The notes: a model not told the origin generated them from the sequence alone. 64,000 nt of DNA from Branchinecta lynchi (GCA_023053575.1 JAKZAP010000021.1:4795790-4859789); one strand, 5' to 3'; positions 1 through 11,189 are shown, counted from the first letter of the stretch. Numbers and translations are program-made.

Positions 1-900
1 TCGTTTTATCGGAACCAATGAAAATCGGTTCTTACTTTAACTTAAGCAAAATTTACAGTATTATACACACCACATACTACAATTAATTATTTTTATCTCG
101 TTCTATCTACTTCAACTTAAGCAACAATAACACATGTTTGTATACGGACTTTAAAAGTTGAAAGGCTGAAATGCTAAAAGCAGGTTACGAGTCACTATTT
201 AAGTGAAGCAAGTCAGTGTAGATATTTCTAACAGATAATATTATAAATATTCCTTCAGCCTAGCTGACTGAATTACTGAGCCTTTATGGAAAATATTTTG
301 TTTGCGATTATTTTATATTTCTTTGTCCTTTTCTACTGCATCTATACCCTTTGGCAGTGCGTTATAAATCCTTCATTCTTTCATTCACTCCGAATCATCT
401 TTGACAGTGCAAATGGATGCGTCAGCTGAATTTTATTAGAGCTATATTTTGGCCCTTTTTGGTAAGGGTCCTCTTCAGGCTCAAGCCGCTCGAGCTGAAA
501 AACTGTGAACAACTGGTGAAATAAAATTCAGCTCACGTTTCCGTTTTGCACCGTCAAAGAGAATATTTTAACGTACCGCAACCGTTTTTCAAGATATTCT
601 CGACGGTGCTCGGCCCCTTACCCTTTGCTTCGATGAAAATACGGAAAAAACTAGCATAACCGGTATTACTGACCAATTAGCTCCTCGGAAGCAGCAAGCA
701 GAATAGGCATTTTTCCAAAATTACCTGCTAGTAAAACGAACGACTCCTATTTTTGTGGTTCTTTGTGAACTAATAATGAATTTTTAAGGAAGAAATTTTA
801 AGAGAAGTTGCAGGGTTCCAAAAGTTGCATGTGCAAAGAAAAGTGTTCAATATTATGATAAGATGATAAGTAAATATAGAGGATAGTGTAGGTTACCCCA
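1..900. other. Intergenic, repeat-derived, no gene seen
   Basis: No convincing coding region is visible. Positions 400-545 contain a copy of short repeat S (GATGCGTCAGCTG followed by a TTTTGGTAAGGGTCCTC segment), and 252-280 has a fragment of its CCTTCAG...GCTGACTG end. Positions 575-715 resemble the distal part of family C seen at 16600-16735 and 24420-24540 (shared CATAACCGGTATTACTGACC and CTCCTCGGAAG). The remainder is AT-rich and unrecognised. Confidence 0.5.
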
Positions 901-973
901 ATTAGATAAGTCGATCATTATCAGGTACATGTTTAAAAAAAAAAATCAAGACCTTAGGTGCCACCGTGGGTAA

Positions 974-1360
974 TGTAGCGTTTACACGGACAAGAAATCC
1001 CGTCGAGTAGAAAGGAATTCTGGTCGACTCGAAAGGAATCCGTTCGTGAAGACGAGTAGAAAAAAAGTCTAGCGGGACGGGAATCCTTTCATGATGAAAG
1101 GAATTACGGTCCACGTGAAAGGAATCTTGACGGCGGCGCTGGTAGAAAGTACAAAAAAAAAGGCTAGCTAGCTTTTGAGAGCAGTAATCATCAGTACTGA
1201 TGTCATAAATGCTCTCAAAATATTTTTTTATTGGATAGTGAATTTATTTATGTCAGATTTTCTGGTTTGAAGAATTAATTTTTTCCCTCTGCGTGTAAAC
1301 GTAATCTTGTCGCCAAGATCGGATTCTGTTCAAGTTTTCCTGTACTTGTAAACGCTGCAT
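974..1360. mobile_element. MITE with GCGTTTACA terminal inverted repeats
   Basis: The left end reads TGTAGCGTTTACACGGACA. The right end, read on -, starts TGCAGCGTTTACAAGTACAG, an imperfect terminal inverted repeat of about 20 bp. The interior has a series of GAAAGGAAT direct repeats (about 1010-1125) and an internal hairpin at 1172-1220. There is no coding capacity. The structure suggests a non-autonomous DNA transposon; no clear target duplication was found, so the superfamily is open. Confidence 0.55.
1172..1220. repeat. Short perfect-stem inverted repeat
   Basis: TTTTGAGAGCA and TGCTCTCAAAA form an 11-bp perfect stem around a loop of about 26 bases. It lies inside the 974-1360 MITE-like element. 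It could be a relic of a smaller palindromic element or a structured transcript segment; nothing in the sequence decides. Confidence 0.5.
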
Positions 1361-2990
1361 AAGTGGAAGCACAGTCACTTGGCTCTCGGATGGGAATGAA
1401 GAAAAAAAGACGCTATAAGCGGGAGAAAAGAGACAGACACCGCAGATGCGAAAGTCGGTGTAGTGTTGTTAGGGTGAAAAAATTGTATCGAAAGGAGGTA
1501 GACAGGTGCTTTAAAGCAGAACTTTTACTAGAAATGATCTTGTCGAGATAAAATGGCTCAGAAATATCGTTCTTCGAAAATACCAATGCGGCGCCGTGGT
1601 TAAGAAGCGGGAAAAGCCAATCAAAAGAAACGAGTCCGAGACGCAGGTTGTACCTGTTTGTCTACAAGTGTTTGAAAGACATTTCGGCGGACCTAGAAGC
1701 TTTCGGTGAGGCTTGCACTGCTTGTCAGGCAAAGTCGGCTCGGCCCAAAAGTGCTGAAAAGTTGTAACTGATTTCTGAAGCTTATGCTAGTAGGGGAGCT
1801 GATAAGGTAAGGTAAGGTACAATTTTAATGGCAAATATAAATAAACCTGGTGTTTCTTAAAAGCATCAGACATGTCAGTGGCATAAAAAACGACGCTTCA
1901 CTAATTCTGATGGGTTTGTAAAAATTATTAATACAATTCTAGCCTAAGGCATTGTAAAGAAAAAACAAACGAACAACTATCACACATCAACACTAAAATT
2001 TAAGGACAACACGAGAATTTACGACAACAGACATATGACTAAAGAAAAAATTAAAAATAAAAAAGGTTTGCGACATGGGTCTGATGCTTCCTCCGAGCAC
2101 AAACAAAAATGAATCAATTAAATCAGACAGAAGAAATATAATTACTAGATAAAATAAATCTTTTTAGAGCTCTTTTAAAAACTTTCCTATCTTCGGACAC
2201 TCTCTGATGATAATATAAGTAGCAGAATAAGTCTGAAGAGTCCATTAAAGAAGACAGACAGGGTTCATTTCTCTAATGATCTCACCTTCTTTGAGAATGT
2301 CTCCTAACTACCTTCCATCCCCTATTCCTTAATGAACTACAGTCGTTAGTGTGCAATTTGGTAAGGTCACTTTGGTGGAATGGGAGGGGAAAGTCGAGTC
2401 GATTTTCTTCTTCTTTCTTACACTTCATTTGAGACGATTTTTGTCAAACAAATGGGCAAAAAAATAAATAGCAATTCAGTGGAGAATTTCTGTTCTGAAA
2501 TTGTTGGCATTTCACGCTAAAACGGTTTAGGGAGCAGAGTTTTGGCAAAATTAATCTCAATTGGCCTAGTTTTCTAATTATTAATTTAGCTTAATTAGTT
2601 TTTTTTTAAATCTGAAAAAGGATGAGGTTAAATTCTTGATTTCAGTCCGGGCGAATTTCATCCACTTCAAGCACTCTCTTACTAGAAATGATCTGGAAAT
2701 GATCTTTTCTTGATTAATGGCTCAGAAATATCATTTTTCGAAAACACCATTACTTGCCATGTGAAATTAGCTATTTTCTGGTCTTTGTCGACTCCATCCA
2801 GCCTCCGCTATCCGTCGTGGCGTCTGGACACAAAATATGTTGAAATAGATCGCACTAGGAAATATAAAAGCCAGGATAAACACGAGGAGTCCTTTTAAAA
2901 CCAAGCAAAGTCCCAAACAGTAGATATAGACTATGATGTAAAAAAGCTTCGGTAGCCCTCCAAACCCACAACCTGTACCCATTTTATAAA
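1361..2990. other. Intergenic, with one short dispersed duplication
   Basis: No supported gene. The segment around 1524-1590 (ACTAGAAATGATCT, then ATGGCTCAGAAATATC) recurs at 2679-2765 with the same order of motifs, and a reverse-complement trace (AGATCATTTCTAGTAAGAG) is seen near 41430. This is an unclassified low-copy repeat. The remaining sequence is AT-rich. Confidence 0.45.
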
Positions 2991-2999
2991 AAGTGAATA

Positions 3000-3170
3000 A
3001 TATAGTGCGTAAAAAATTGTAATTTAGTTGTCAAAATCGTTTGTATTTTTTTTATAGTATTTATGTGTCATTGAATGGACGAGATGGTTTAGGCAAAGTT
3101 CTGTTTTATACATATTTTGTACTCCTCAGTTCTGAGGGAAATAAATGAATAAATAAATAGACCTGATGAT
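3000..3170 (+). mobile_element. Possible LINE 3' tail
   Basis: The segment ends in AAATAAATGAATAAATAAATAG after a short non-coding stretch, the form of a non-LTR retrotransposon 3' end with a simple-repeat tail. No reverse transcriptase residues precede it, so this is a weak call based only on the tail. Confidence 0.3.
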
Positions 3171-3733
3171 CAAAGCAACACTTTGAAGTTTTTCATGTCC
3201 TTATTTGTGAAAGAGTTCTCGGGGGACCTTGGAAACTAAAGGGTTGCGTGACTGGCAAAACTCGGTTCGGCTGAAAAAGCGCTAAGAAGTCGTAGGTACA
3301 AAACAAAACAATGCGAAAGGGGGGGATTTCAGTTTATAATTAAATTAGGAAGCTAGGGATAATACCTTAATTAATTACCTTAATTTGCACATCGGAGCGA
3401 ATCAATCGCTCCGTCATTGATGATGTGATGATCATCCTACAAAAGGCAGGATAAGCAAGAGGAGTCCTTTAAAAACTAACCGAGTGGAGCAAGACCATGT
3501 CAGGGTTCCCGACGCCCAACCTTGCGAGTTTACAGTCGTTCAGTTTTCTTTCGGTTTGCCAAATATCTCCCTCCCCCTCCCGGACAAGGAACAGCCATCT
3601 GGTTGAGAAGTTTTGTATAGTTGTTCCTGCTCCGACTGTCCCGAGGTCTATCAACAAAATGAAACAAAATTGTAGTCGTCCCTGGAGCTCCATGATGATG
3701 ATGATGATAGTGAAATTTTATTTACGCACTTGG

Positions 3734-4147
3734 GGCGTATTTTCGCCATTCCCCGATGACTCCTCGGGGAATCGAAGGGAACTGCGAGAATAGAGGGAGT
3801 CACTCCACGCGGACTCCGCGTACAGAAACAGCGAGAACACGGGGAATGCTTCCAGAATCGATTTTGTTCGAATAAGAAATATGCAGTTGACCGAAATTAG
3901 TCTGGATCCACTTTATTTTTGGTTTTGTTTATTCTGGTTATTTTTAATTAATTTTACATTGCACCAATACCAGCAACAATTGATTCCCCTCCGAATCTGA
4001 AAGGGAGTCGTTTTTGATGACGTGGATGATAAACGGAGCATTCCCCGTCCGTGGGGACTCGCGAGAATACGGGGAGTGAGTCCCCGGGACAAACAAAAAC
4101 GCGGGGACTCCTCAAGTCGAGTCTTCGGGGAACGGCGAGAATACGCC
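3734..4147. mobile_element. MITE family T, copy 1
   Basis: It starts GGCGTATTTTCGCCATTCCC and ends GGGGAACGGCGAGAATACGCC, giving near-perfect long terminal inverted repeats. Related copies are at 30381-30758 (left end lost) and 61507-61918. Internal features shared by all three are a GGATCCACTTTATTTT block and a TTGATTCCCCTC block. Open frames across it differ between copies and are not genes. A non-autonomous DNA transposon; superfamily undetermined. Confidence 0.8.
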
Positions 4148-4639
4148 TTTGAAGAGGAAAATGGTGCAGTACAGACACAGAAAAGGAAAAAATACACTGA
4201 GGTTTCAATAATGTTAAATGCACAAGATCAAAAAATAAATATTAAAAAAAGGAAAGGGACTAATCGGGTCTAAAAAATCTTCTTCCTAGATGGAAAGCGG
4301 AGAAATGTCCAAGGGCAGAAACGTGAAGGTCCTAGGCAATTACAGATAACTTGATATTTCGGTGTAGTGACTTTTAATTATTTTGGTTATTGTTGTTGTG
4401 TTTCTGTTGTTTTTTTTTTTTACCAAACTCCGTCTCTACCTAGACGGGTTACAAATAAAATTAATTAATTAACTAATTATCCTGATATGGTTTGTGGTAA
4501 GGAAGTAAGTAATTTCTTTTTCACCTGCCAATTTCGAAAGTAAAGCAAACAAAGCAAACTTTCGCATGCAAACCGGTCAAGTTCGCGGGCTTTTCCCCAT
4601 ATTTGTCTAGGTACGCATTTGAAGCTGGGTGGACTTTTG

Positions 4640-5460
4640 GCCTGTGTTACGGGGGAACGCCACTAACCCTCGCCCTACACCAAAGTAGTCACCAGCGAGA
4701 CTCGAACCAACGACCATTCGCTTGAGGGTTTGGTACGCTAATGCATTCGACCGGGACGGACAATTCTGGAAAGCGGAGTACAGAAAGAAGTAAAAACAAG
4801 TTACTAAACACATAAGATAACATATCTTTAATGTTCGGTCAGGAGACAAATAAATCGAACCCACGAACGCAGTGAATCGTCTCTAAAGCCAGGACACAGC
4901 CCTGTGCCTGTGTTACGAGGGAACGCCACTAACCCTCGCCCTACACCAAAGTAGTCACGAGCGAGACTCGAACCAATGACCCTTCGCTTGAGGGTTTGGT
5001 ACGCTAATCCATTCGACCACGACGGACAATTTTAGAAAGCGGAGTACAGAAAACAACAGAAAGAAGTAAAAGCAAGTTACTAAACACATAAGATAACACA
5101 ACTTTAATGTTCGATCAGGAGACAAATAAATCGAACCCACGAACGCAGTGAACCGTCTCTAAAGCCAGGACACAGCCCTGTGCCTGTGTTACGAGGGAAC
5201 GCCACTAACCCTCGCCCTACACCAAAGTAGTTACGAGCGAGACTCGAACCAACGACCCTTCGCTTGAGGGTTTGGTACGCTAATCCATTCGACCACGACG
5301 GACAATTTTAGAAAGCTGAGTACAGAAAACAACAGAAAGAAGTAAAAACAAGTTACTAAACACATAAGATAACACAACTTTAATGTTCGATCAGGAGACA
5401 AATAAATCGAACCCACGAACGCAGTGAACCGTCTCTAGAGCCAGGATACAGCCCTGTGTG
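4640..5460 (-). repeat. Three tandem SINE-like units with tRNA-like heads
   Basis: Three units of about 272-276 bp are arranged head to tail (starts near 4640, 4908 and 5180). Read on -, each has an A-box-like TGGTCGAATGG and a B-box-like GGTTCGAGTCTCG at tRNA-like spacing, followed by a unique body ending near ATTTATTTGTCTCCTGA. The acceptor and anticodon arms do not fold as a proper tRNA, so these are tRNA-derived units rather than tRNA genes. Units 2 and 3 are closer to each other than to unit 1. Tandem arrangement of a SINE is unusual. Confidence 0.65.
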
Positions 5461-5464
5461 TGTT

Positions 5465-5793
5465 GATGTGTGTCGAAGTTTCTGGCCTCAAAATGCCGTC
5501 TTCGACCCTTGCCAAGAATGGCCGAAATAAATCTCAGTTGACTAATCCGTCCACCATCATAAAACATGAACCTCGTTAAAACCTCGTAAGGCAGCGTCGG
5601 TTCGATGGGCTTGCAGTTTTAGTTCAAGATCATTGCCTTTCCTGAATCGTCCGCTTTCGATTCTGGAAAGCTCCGATGCTTTATGCGCCGGCTGTTCCTG
5701 CGACTTCGGCTAAAACTCGCTTCGGTTTCCAGAGCTGTTTTTGTGCTCCGCTAGTTTTGGTAGTGACATGGAGAGTGAATCCACTGCGTGAGT
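5465..5793. other. Intergenic, nothing recognised
   Basis: About 330 bp of unassigned sequence lie between the tandem SINE-like block and the family 1 element. No reading frame with recognisable motifs and no repeat shared elsewhere in the window was seen. Confidence 0.4.
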
Positions 5794-6637
5794 AACAAGA
5801 CCAAAGGTGTCGATGGGATCCCAAAAATCTAAGATTTGATCCGGACAATTGGGTCTTGTCTTCGCCAGGCTAATCATCATTGAAAACCAAGTTCAAATAT
5901 TCTATCTATCTATATCTCTATAAGCCATATCTATTTTGACGATACTGACTGAAACTTCCTGCATTACTTCTGCCAAATTTGCGGTTTCGCCCGTATTCGA
6001 GCGAACTACTAGTCCAGCAAAAAAAAGAAAATTCAGAAACGAATCCAGCGTATCTCCTTATCCCTATAAAGAACATCTAATCAACTTGAAATAAAACTTT
6101 GACTTGCAAAAAAATGCTGGTACAACCGGATTCCGGACTAAGTTTTTGTCCGGGCAAAAATGATTGTCATATATGGACACAGCGTCTCTTCTTAGCCCTA
6201 AATCTATCATCTAATCAACTTCAGATAAAACTTTCGCTTATAACATATTTTCCGGTTTTGGCCGGATTCCAGACGAACTAGTTTTCCGGCCAGAAAATTG
6301 TTTTCACCATCGTGTTCACCATGTCTCCTTGCCTCTAAATCAAACATTTAATCAACTTCAGATGAAACTTTTATTATTCAAACAATTTTTTCAACGGTTA
6401 CGTCAGCTACGATTCTTCGTCAGCGATATTTCGGCCCTTCTTGGCAAGGGTCCTCGTCAGGCTGTAAATCCTCTGGTTCAACTTCGGGGAAGGAAACAAA
6501 CCTGTAATCACCACACCAAGTTTCATTAAAATATCTCATTCTCTTCGAGAGTTATCGTGCTCACAGACGGACGGACAGACGGACAACTTTTGCGATGTCA
6601 TAGGTATCCCTCCACCTACGTTTTGGGATCCCAAAAA
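5794..6637 (-). mobile_element. Family 1 element, copy A
   Basis: The element is in reverse orientation. It begins (on +) with AACAAGACCAAAGG, then GGGATCCCAAAAATC, runs through degenerate tandem units, then the ACGGACGGACAGACGG microsatellite, and ends ACGTTTTGGGATCCCAAAAA. These are the two characteristic ends of family 1. A copy of repeat S is inserted at about 6362-6500. No coding capacity. Confidence 0.85.
6362..6500 (+). repeat. Repeat S inserted in family 1 copy A
   Basis: TTCAAACAATTTTTTCAACG, TACGTCAGCTACG, GCGATATTTCGGCCCTTCTT and GGCAAGGGTCCTCGTCAGG occur in order. The same ordered blocks occur at 36475-36600, 49678-49830 and 50630-50720, and partial copies are common elsewhere. 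It interrupts the tandem units of copy A, so it arrived later. CCCTTCTTGGCAAGGG within it can form a small hairpin. Confidence 0.7.
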
Positions 6638-8098
6638 GTGGTCTCGGTACGGCAAGAAGTTGTAGCGGCGCATCGACTTTGCACTAGTTCTTGCGCTCGG
6701 CGGATTCTCGCTTTGGTTTTAGGAAGGCGAATCCGTGAGATAAATACTCCTTGACCCCAAGCTGACGGGAAACATATATTAAATACTGGCTAATGCTGTC
6801 AGCTCTTGGCGACGAACGTCGTAGCTACTAATATGATGATTGGAACACCATAAACTAAGAAACTGTACTTCTCAACTCAAGTGCTTTATGCGGCTTTATG
6901 CATAAGTTGACTAAAAGTTGCAGACAGTTTCATTTGAATATATTCAACGAAAAAAAGAATACGAACGAACATAGCCTAATATTCCTGACAGGAAAGGTTC
7001 AAGGTTTAATTTACACTTGTGTATAAATCAAAATAAATAGGGTCAAGCCGGGGACACAAGGTCGATTGACAAAAACCCGTTAAAAAGCACAAACAAGTGC
7101 TTGGTTAGGGCAGGGCATTAACCGATACTAATTAAAAGCAGAAACAGAATGAACTAACTGAATTCGACACAGTAAATAAAAAAACACACTGAATATATTT
7201 GCGTTGTCAAATATGATTTTCGGTCAGCCTGGGCCGAAGGAAATATTTGTTGAATATCAAGAAAACAAAGAGAATAGAGGAAAAATTTCATCCAACTTTA
7301 AGTATAAAAAAGAGAGGAAACGAAAGAACAATTCTTGCTGACGTAGCTGTTAGGAGAACAAGAAGCTATCCCCACAAAACAATGAATCATTCAAATGCTA
7401 AAGCACCTGAAGAGGAAATCAACATGGCACTTAGTTTGCCACCAGGCCCCTTCCTAGAATTCCACGCATATACCATCTCTTGTTCATAGCGCCACACAGA
7501 GATTGCACCCTACCTAACTGTCACAGAACTCGAATTACCGAAGTTCCATTAATCAACGGAACTAAAGTTCTTATGTGTTGAACATAATAGTTTATAGAAA
7601 AGTATTCGGTGCGAAATTATCTTCTTTTATATTACTATTAGTAAGTGAAGTATTTTCGTATTTAAGTGTAATAGATAAATTGTTACATTGTTTTGAAGTT
7701 AATGTGGGTCTACTTTTCGAGTTCTGCGACAATTAGTTTCAAGTCCAGAAGTGCACAGTTGTAAATAAGAATTAGAAGCTCTATTTTGAATTCAGTAAGT
7801 GTTTTAGCTACTCTCTGTTTAGGGCTTATTTTTGGAGGTTCGGGCGGCCTTAGAACAGTCCTTGAGATGGCAAAGGGTTGCTAGCTCCAAAAGTCTAAAA
7901 CCCGTCCGCATAGTCGCTAGTGGGCGATATCCTTGACACTAACAAAAACTGATTTTAGTTATCATGGGCTGTACCGACGAATTGGGGACCAAACGGCAAA
8001 ACTGACCAATAGGATGCGATATTTATGTTGTCGTAAGATATGAAATCATCGCCGGGGTTTCATGCCTGAATAAAATTTTCTCTAGTACCACATTAAAA
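6638..8098. other. Intergenic, no supported gene
   Basis: The 80-codon open frame at 7247-7489 shows no recognisable family. A fragment of the S-type GGTCAGCCTGGGCCGAAGGAA end lies at 7221-7245. The rest is AT-rich unique-looking sequence. Confidence 0.4.
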
Positions 8099-8106
8099 CG
8101 GAAAAC

Positions 8107-8463
8107 TAGTGTTGGGCGATATTTGGATTTTTCGATATATTGATATTTTCACTTTCGATAATCGATATTTCTTTAGTATGTTTCGCTATAGGATACGTCT
8201 CGTTTCGCCAAAATTTACTAACGAAATTGTCGTTAAATACCATCTTGCATCATCTCAAACTCTGAATAAATAAGAACTGAATTACGAAAACATATTGCTC
8301 CAATTTCGGATATATAAATGTAGGTTATGTTGGATTATTTACAATAATTATGAATGAAAAAATATCGTTTTCGATATCGATATTTACTTTTCGATATTCG
8401 ATATCGATATTTGGTCCGATATATCGATATATCGTTATCGATATCGAATATCGCCCAACACTA
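8107..8463. mobile_element. hAT-like MITE with 8-bp target duplication
   Basis: The 357-bp element begins TAGTGTTGGGCGATATT and ends AATATCGCCCAACACTA, a 17-bp perfect terminal inverted repeat. It is flanked by identical 8-bp duplications CGGAAAAC (8099-8106 and 8464-8471). The interior is rich in ATCGATAT palindromes and has no coding capacity. An 8-bp duplication and a TGTTGGGCGAT-type end are typical of hAT derivatives. The perfect duplication and ends suggest a recent insertion. Confidence 0.92.
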
Positions 8464-8659
8464 CGGAAAACATCTCCGATAATCTAGATGTTCAGACTAT
8501 TTGCCCAACGCCGATACTTCAATCTCGAAAGTCGAAAATCCTACATCTCACAAAGTTAAATTCTTTTCCTGTCCTTTTACTTAAGGTATAGACAAGTTTA
8601 TTTCTAAGAGTAGATGACGATAAAAAGGTTAATAAAAAAATCAAGGTTCCCGGGCTAAG

Positions 8660-8955
8660 GAGGAGTCACAGTCTACCACAAACCCCTAGTTTTTGGAGAA
8701 ATTATGCCTAACGCTGGATAGACTACGCCAAACGATGGGTAATCTAGTCCAGTAAAATATTGATGATTTGAGTGAAGCTCAGAAATCAACCAATCAGAAT
8801 TCCTTTATAGTCGAGTTGGTCAGGGATAGTGTACCATCATAGTATCTAACATTTGTCATAGGGTATCCAGCGTTAGGCATAGGGCATGCCAAACGCTAAA
8901 TATACCAAGCAATAGGGTATCCAAAATTCACGGGTTTGCGGCAGACCGAGGAGTC
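8660..8955. mobile_element. MITE family M, copy 1, with likely 8-bp duplication
   Basis: Ends GTCTACCACAAACCCC and (on -) GTCTGCCGCAAACCC are inverted repeats. An 8-bp direct repeat GAGGAGTC lies at 8660-8667 and 8948-8955, just outside a 280-bp element. The interior repeats variants of GCCTAACGCTGGATA / GGTATCCAGCGTTAGGC. A second, larger copy at 49955-50593 contains a nested MITE. No coding capacity. Confidence 0.7.
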
Positions 8956-9048
8956 GTAGCCAAAAAAAATCAGAAATATCAAAGAAATTAGAAAAGATGG
9001 TCCGCGGGTTAAAGAATGACCTGTGGTCTTACTTATGATATTTTTCAG

Positions 9049-9327
9049 GGAAAAGGCGAGATGCGCACCTATTGGTTAACGGGCGAAACTCCTTCAACCG
9101 CCGAGCGAATCCGGTTCTTCGCCCCGCCCACAAAACCAGAGCGAACGTTCGCTCCCACCCCCCTCCGCCTCATGTCACGTGAAACGAGTTGCGACTTTCT
9201 CAAGTCTCGCAGAAGCAGTCTGACGTCAAGAGGTGGCGCTTCGCTCAACGCCACCCCCGAGTCCTGCCGCCGGCAGTTGGGCTGCCTCCGTCGTGGGTCC
9301 AAACATGGTGAGATTATTTGTCCATGA
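9049..9327 (+). CDS. Receptor-type guanylate cyclase, C-terminal exon (partial)
   Basis: Membrane receptor guanylate cyclases convert GTP to cGMP at the cytoplasmic face. The exon opens straight after a strong acceptor (TATTTTTCAG, AG at 9047-9048) with GKGEMRTYWLTGE, the conserved end of the catalytic domain in this family (usual form KGKG-x-x-x-TYWL). About 80 residues of Ser/Thr/Arg-rich tail follow, to a TGA at 9325-9327. A GTGAGA at 9306 could instead be a donor leading to a further exon. The exon is clearly GC-richer than its AT-rich surroundings, as expected for coding sequence. Upstream exons with the cyclase core, kinase-homology and receptor domains are not seen in 1-9048, so they either lie before the window across a long intron or this is an orphan exon. 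The receptor subtype cannot be told. Confidence 0.83.
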   Translation, partial: GKGEMRTYWLTGETPSTAERIRFFAPPTKPERTFAPTPLRLMSRETSCDFLKSRRSSLTSRGGASLNATPESCRRQLGCLRRGSKHGEIICP

Positions 9328-9434
9328 GGATGCGTTGACACGGGGTGAATATTGATTTTAATTTTGAGTGGCAAATGCTTTCTGCTTTCCTTAGTTACGG
9401 TCGCCTTTGCCTATAGTCACCTAGCAGGGTAAAA

Positions 9435-9694
9435 TCAGAGGTGCCATTTGGGGGGGGGGGGGGGTATGGTCCCGAAGATTTTAAATTTATCCTTCTTGAT
9501 GCAATTTTTTGCCAGTAAGTAGGTTTCAAAATGCATAAGAAATTACTTTTACTTACTTTAAGGCATATTTGTCCGACTACAAATTTACCCGAAAAATAGT
9601 AATTAAAACATTGAATCTATGTATTAGACCTGAGATGGGGCCGAAAACTTATCTCCTCCCCCCCCCCCCAAGGTTTACTGAAATAGCACCACTG
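9435..9694. mobile_element. MITE with G-tract/C-tract arms
   Basis: It begins CAGAGGTGCCATTT followed by a long G run, and ends with a C run and then TAGCACCACTG. Read on -, the right end is CAGTGGTGCTATTTCAG, so the ends are inverted repeats. The immediate flanks do not give a clean 8-bp duplication. The CAGTGG-type end suggests a decayed hAT derivative. Confidence 0.5.
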
Positions 9695-10097
9695 GTGTGA
9701 ATCACGTATTTCCAGGTTTTCCCGCGGCACTCTTGCACCACGCTCGATTAATCATTCACGCTAAAACGGGTTTGATTCGCTAAGTTGATCTCTTTACTGA
9801 AATTATAACTTTAATAATGTAACTAAAGCTTAAGCTTGTCGCTACTGCTAAGTGGTGTTTAATATTGAAGCAGAAGTTGCAGTAGAAATAGTTTCTATTC
9901 CAATATTCCAAAATACGCTCCTTTGAAACTATGCTGGGTTTCGCAAAGATTACAAACCTCTCTCGGCTGTTTTCAACCTCGTGACCCCTTGGTTTTGATG
10001 AGAAACATGGGAAACTTGCATTACCAGTGTGTCTGACCACGAGCTCCTTGGAAGCAGTAATCAGGAGACTGACCCGCCTCGAAACGAACCAGGCACG

Positions 10098-10600
10098 GGA
10101 TTCAGGATTCAATAACTTTACTAAAAAAAAAATCAATCCGGCTTGACGGCCGGTTACACACAAAGCACATACGTGCTTGAAATACGCAACCAGTACACAT
10201 TTACTATCATATTCTAATCAAACCTTCACTAAAATAAACTAAAAATTAATTAATTAACTTGTCAATTTGTCCTCTCTCGTCTTCCAAACCCTCCACTCAC
10301 CAACTACCCTCATGGAGATGTTTCTTTAACCGATTTTTAAATTGCGGTACACTTTCCGCTTCTCGAATTGAGTCTGGAAAAGTATTCCAGACCACCGTAC
10401 CTGAATGCCTTGCCACATGGCTAGAACGAACCGTACTTCTTGGCTCACGTACCAGGTCTCCAGCATGTCTCGTAGCATGTCCGTGATAAAATGAGTTAAA
10501 ACGAAAAAAAAATTACTAAAAACATCAGGCGCGAGCTCATTCAGACTCTGAAACACAAAAATACCAATTTTGGGGTGCAAATACCAATGTTTTTTAAAAA
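10098..10600 (-). mobile_element. LINE 3' end with C-terminal ORF2 fragment
   Basis: Read on -, the stretch from 10600 to 10309 encodes the end of a CR1/L2-like ORF2. One frame reads IFVFQSLNELAPDVFSNFF and, after a frameshift at an A-run near 10505, continues with HGHATRHAGDLVREP, then TVVWNTFPDSIREAESVPQF, ending HLHEGSW and stop. This is the usual tail of such ORF2 proteins (hydrophobic Trp-Asn block near the C terminus). The 3' untranslated part continues to 10098 and ends with direct GAATCCT repeats. The same 3' end occurs at 16907-17060. The 5' truncation is typical of LINE insertion. Confidence 0.8.
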
Positions 10601-10773
10601 TGCAAGAATCCGTCTAGCTCCGATAGGATGATAATGGATAGAGCAACTTAGGGCGTAGACTTTATCAGGAAGGGTACTTTAAGGTATGGAAACTCGACAA
10701 AAACGCCAAAATACCCCTTACACAAGAATCTTCGTTCACAACTTCTCCTTCAGCCCAAGGGGAGCAAGGGGGA

Positions 10774-11049
10774 GCGTTTTCGCTGATACCATGGTATCTG
10801 TTACTGGTCGTGATATCTGAAAAGTCATCTCACTTTCATCAAATTTTGTCAGATTGGTGAGAAAGAAGTTTAGCACTTAGTGGTGTAACTGGATATCTGT
10901 TTTTCTTTTGGGATGACTTCGAAAAGTGCAATTTGGGCAATAGTCGTTTTTGCAGGGCAGCGTGTATTAGATACCACGATAACTGCAAAAACGACAAATT
11001 GCAGATCCAGTTACCGTGGTAACAGATACCATGGTATCAGCAAAAACGC
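10774..11049. mobile_element. Long-TIR MITE (276 bp)
   Basis: Left GCGTTTTCGCTGATACCATG continues to GTATCTGTTAC; the right end read on - is the same with one change, giving terminal inverted repeats of about 31 bp. TGATACCATGGTATC inside each end is itself palindromic. No open frame and no clear target duplication. Superfamily unknown. Confidence 0.75.
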
Positions 11050-11189
11050 AACTAATATTTCAACCCTTCTTGGCAAGAGTCCTCTCCCAGCCATAGCCTT
11101 ACGAGAGCCTTTGAAAAGAAGGGCCGAATATCCTGGCTGTCTTTTTCGTTTTGAGCCATTTTTGTATATATCTATATATAATAATATCT

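Noticed and set aside
1490..1551. AAAGGAGG before a short frame, resembling a bacterial ribosome binding site
   Set aside because: The context is eukaryotic; the 62-codon frame has biased basic composition and no family.
4960..5030. A real tRNA gene on -
   Set aside because: A and B boxes are recognisable but acceptor and anticodon stems do not pair and the anticodon loop lacks the conserved T. Treated as a tRNA-derived repeat.
4607..5416. Three similar - strand frames beginning MGSIYLSPDRTLK
   Set aside because: They follow from the tandem SINE-like units and contain the tRNA-like region; no evidence of a protein.
9069..9374. 101-codon - strand frame opposite the guanylate cyclase exon
   Set aside because: Shadow of the GC-rich coding exon on the other strand.
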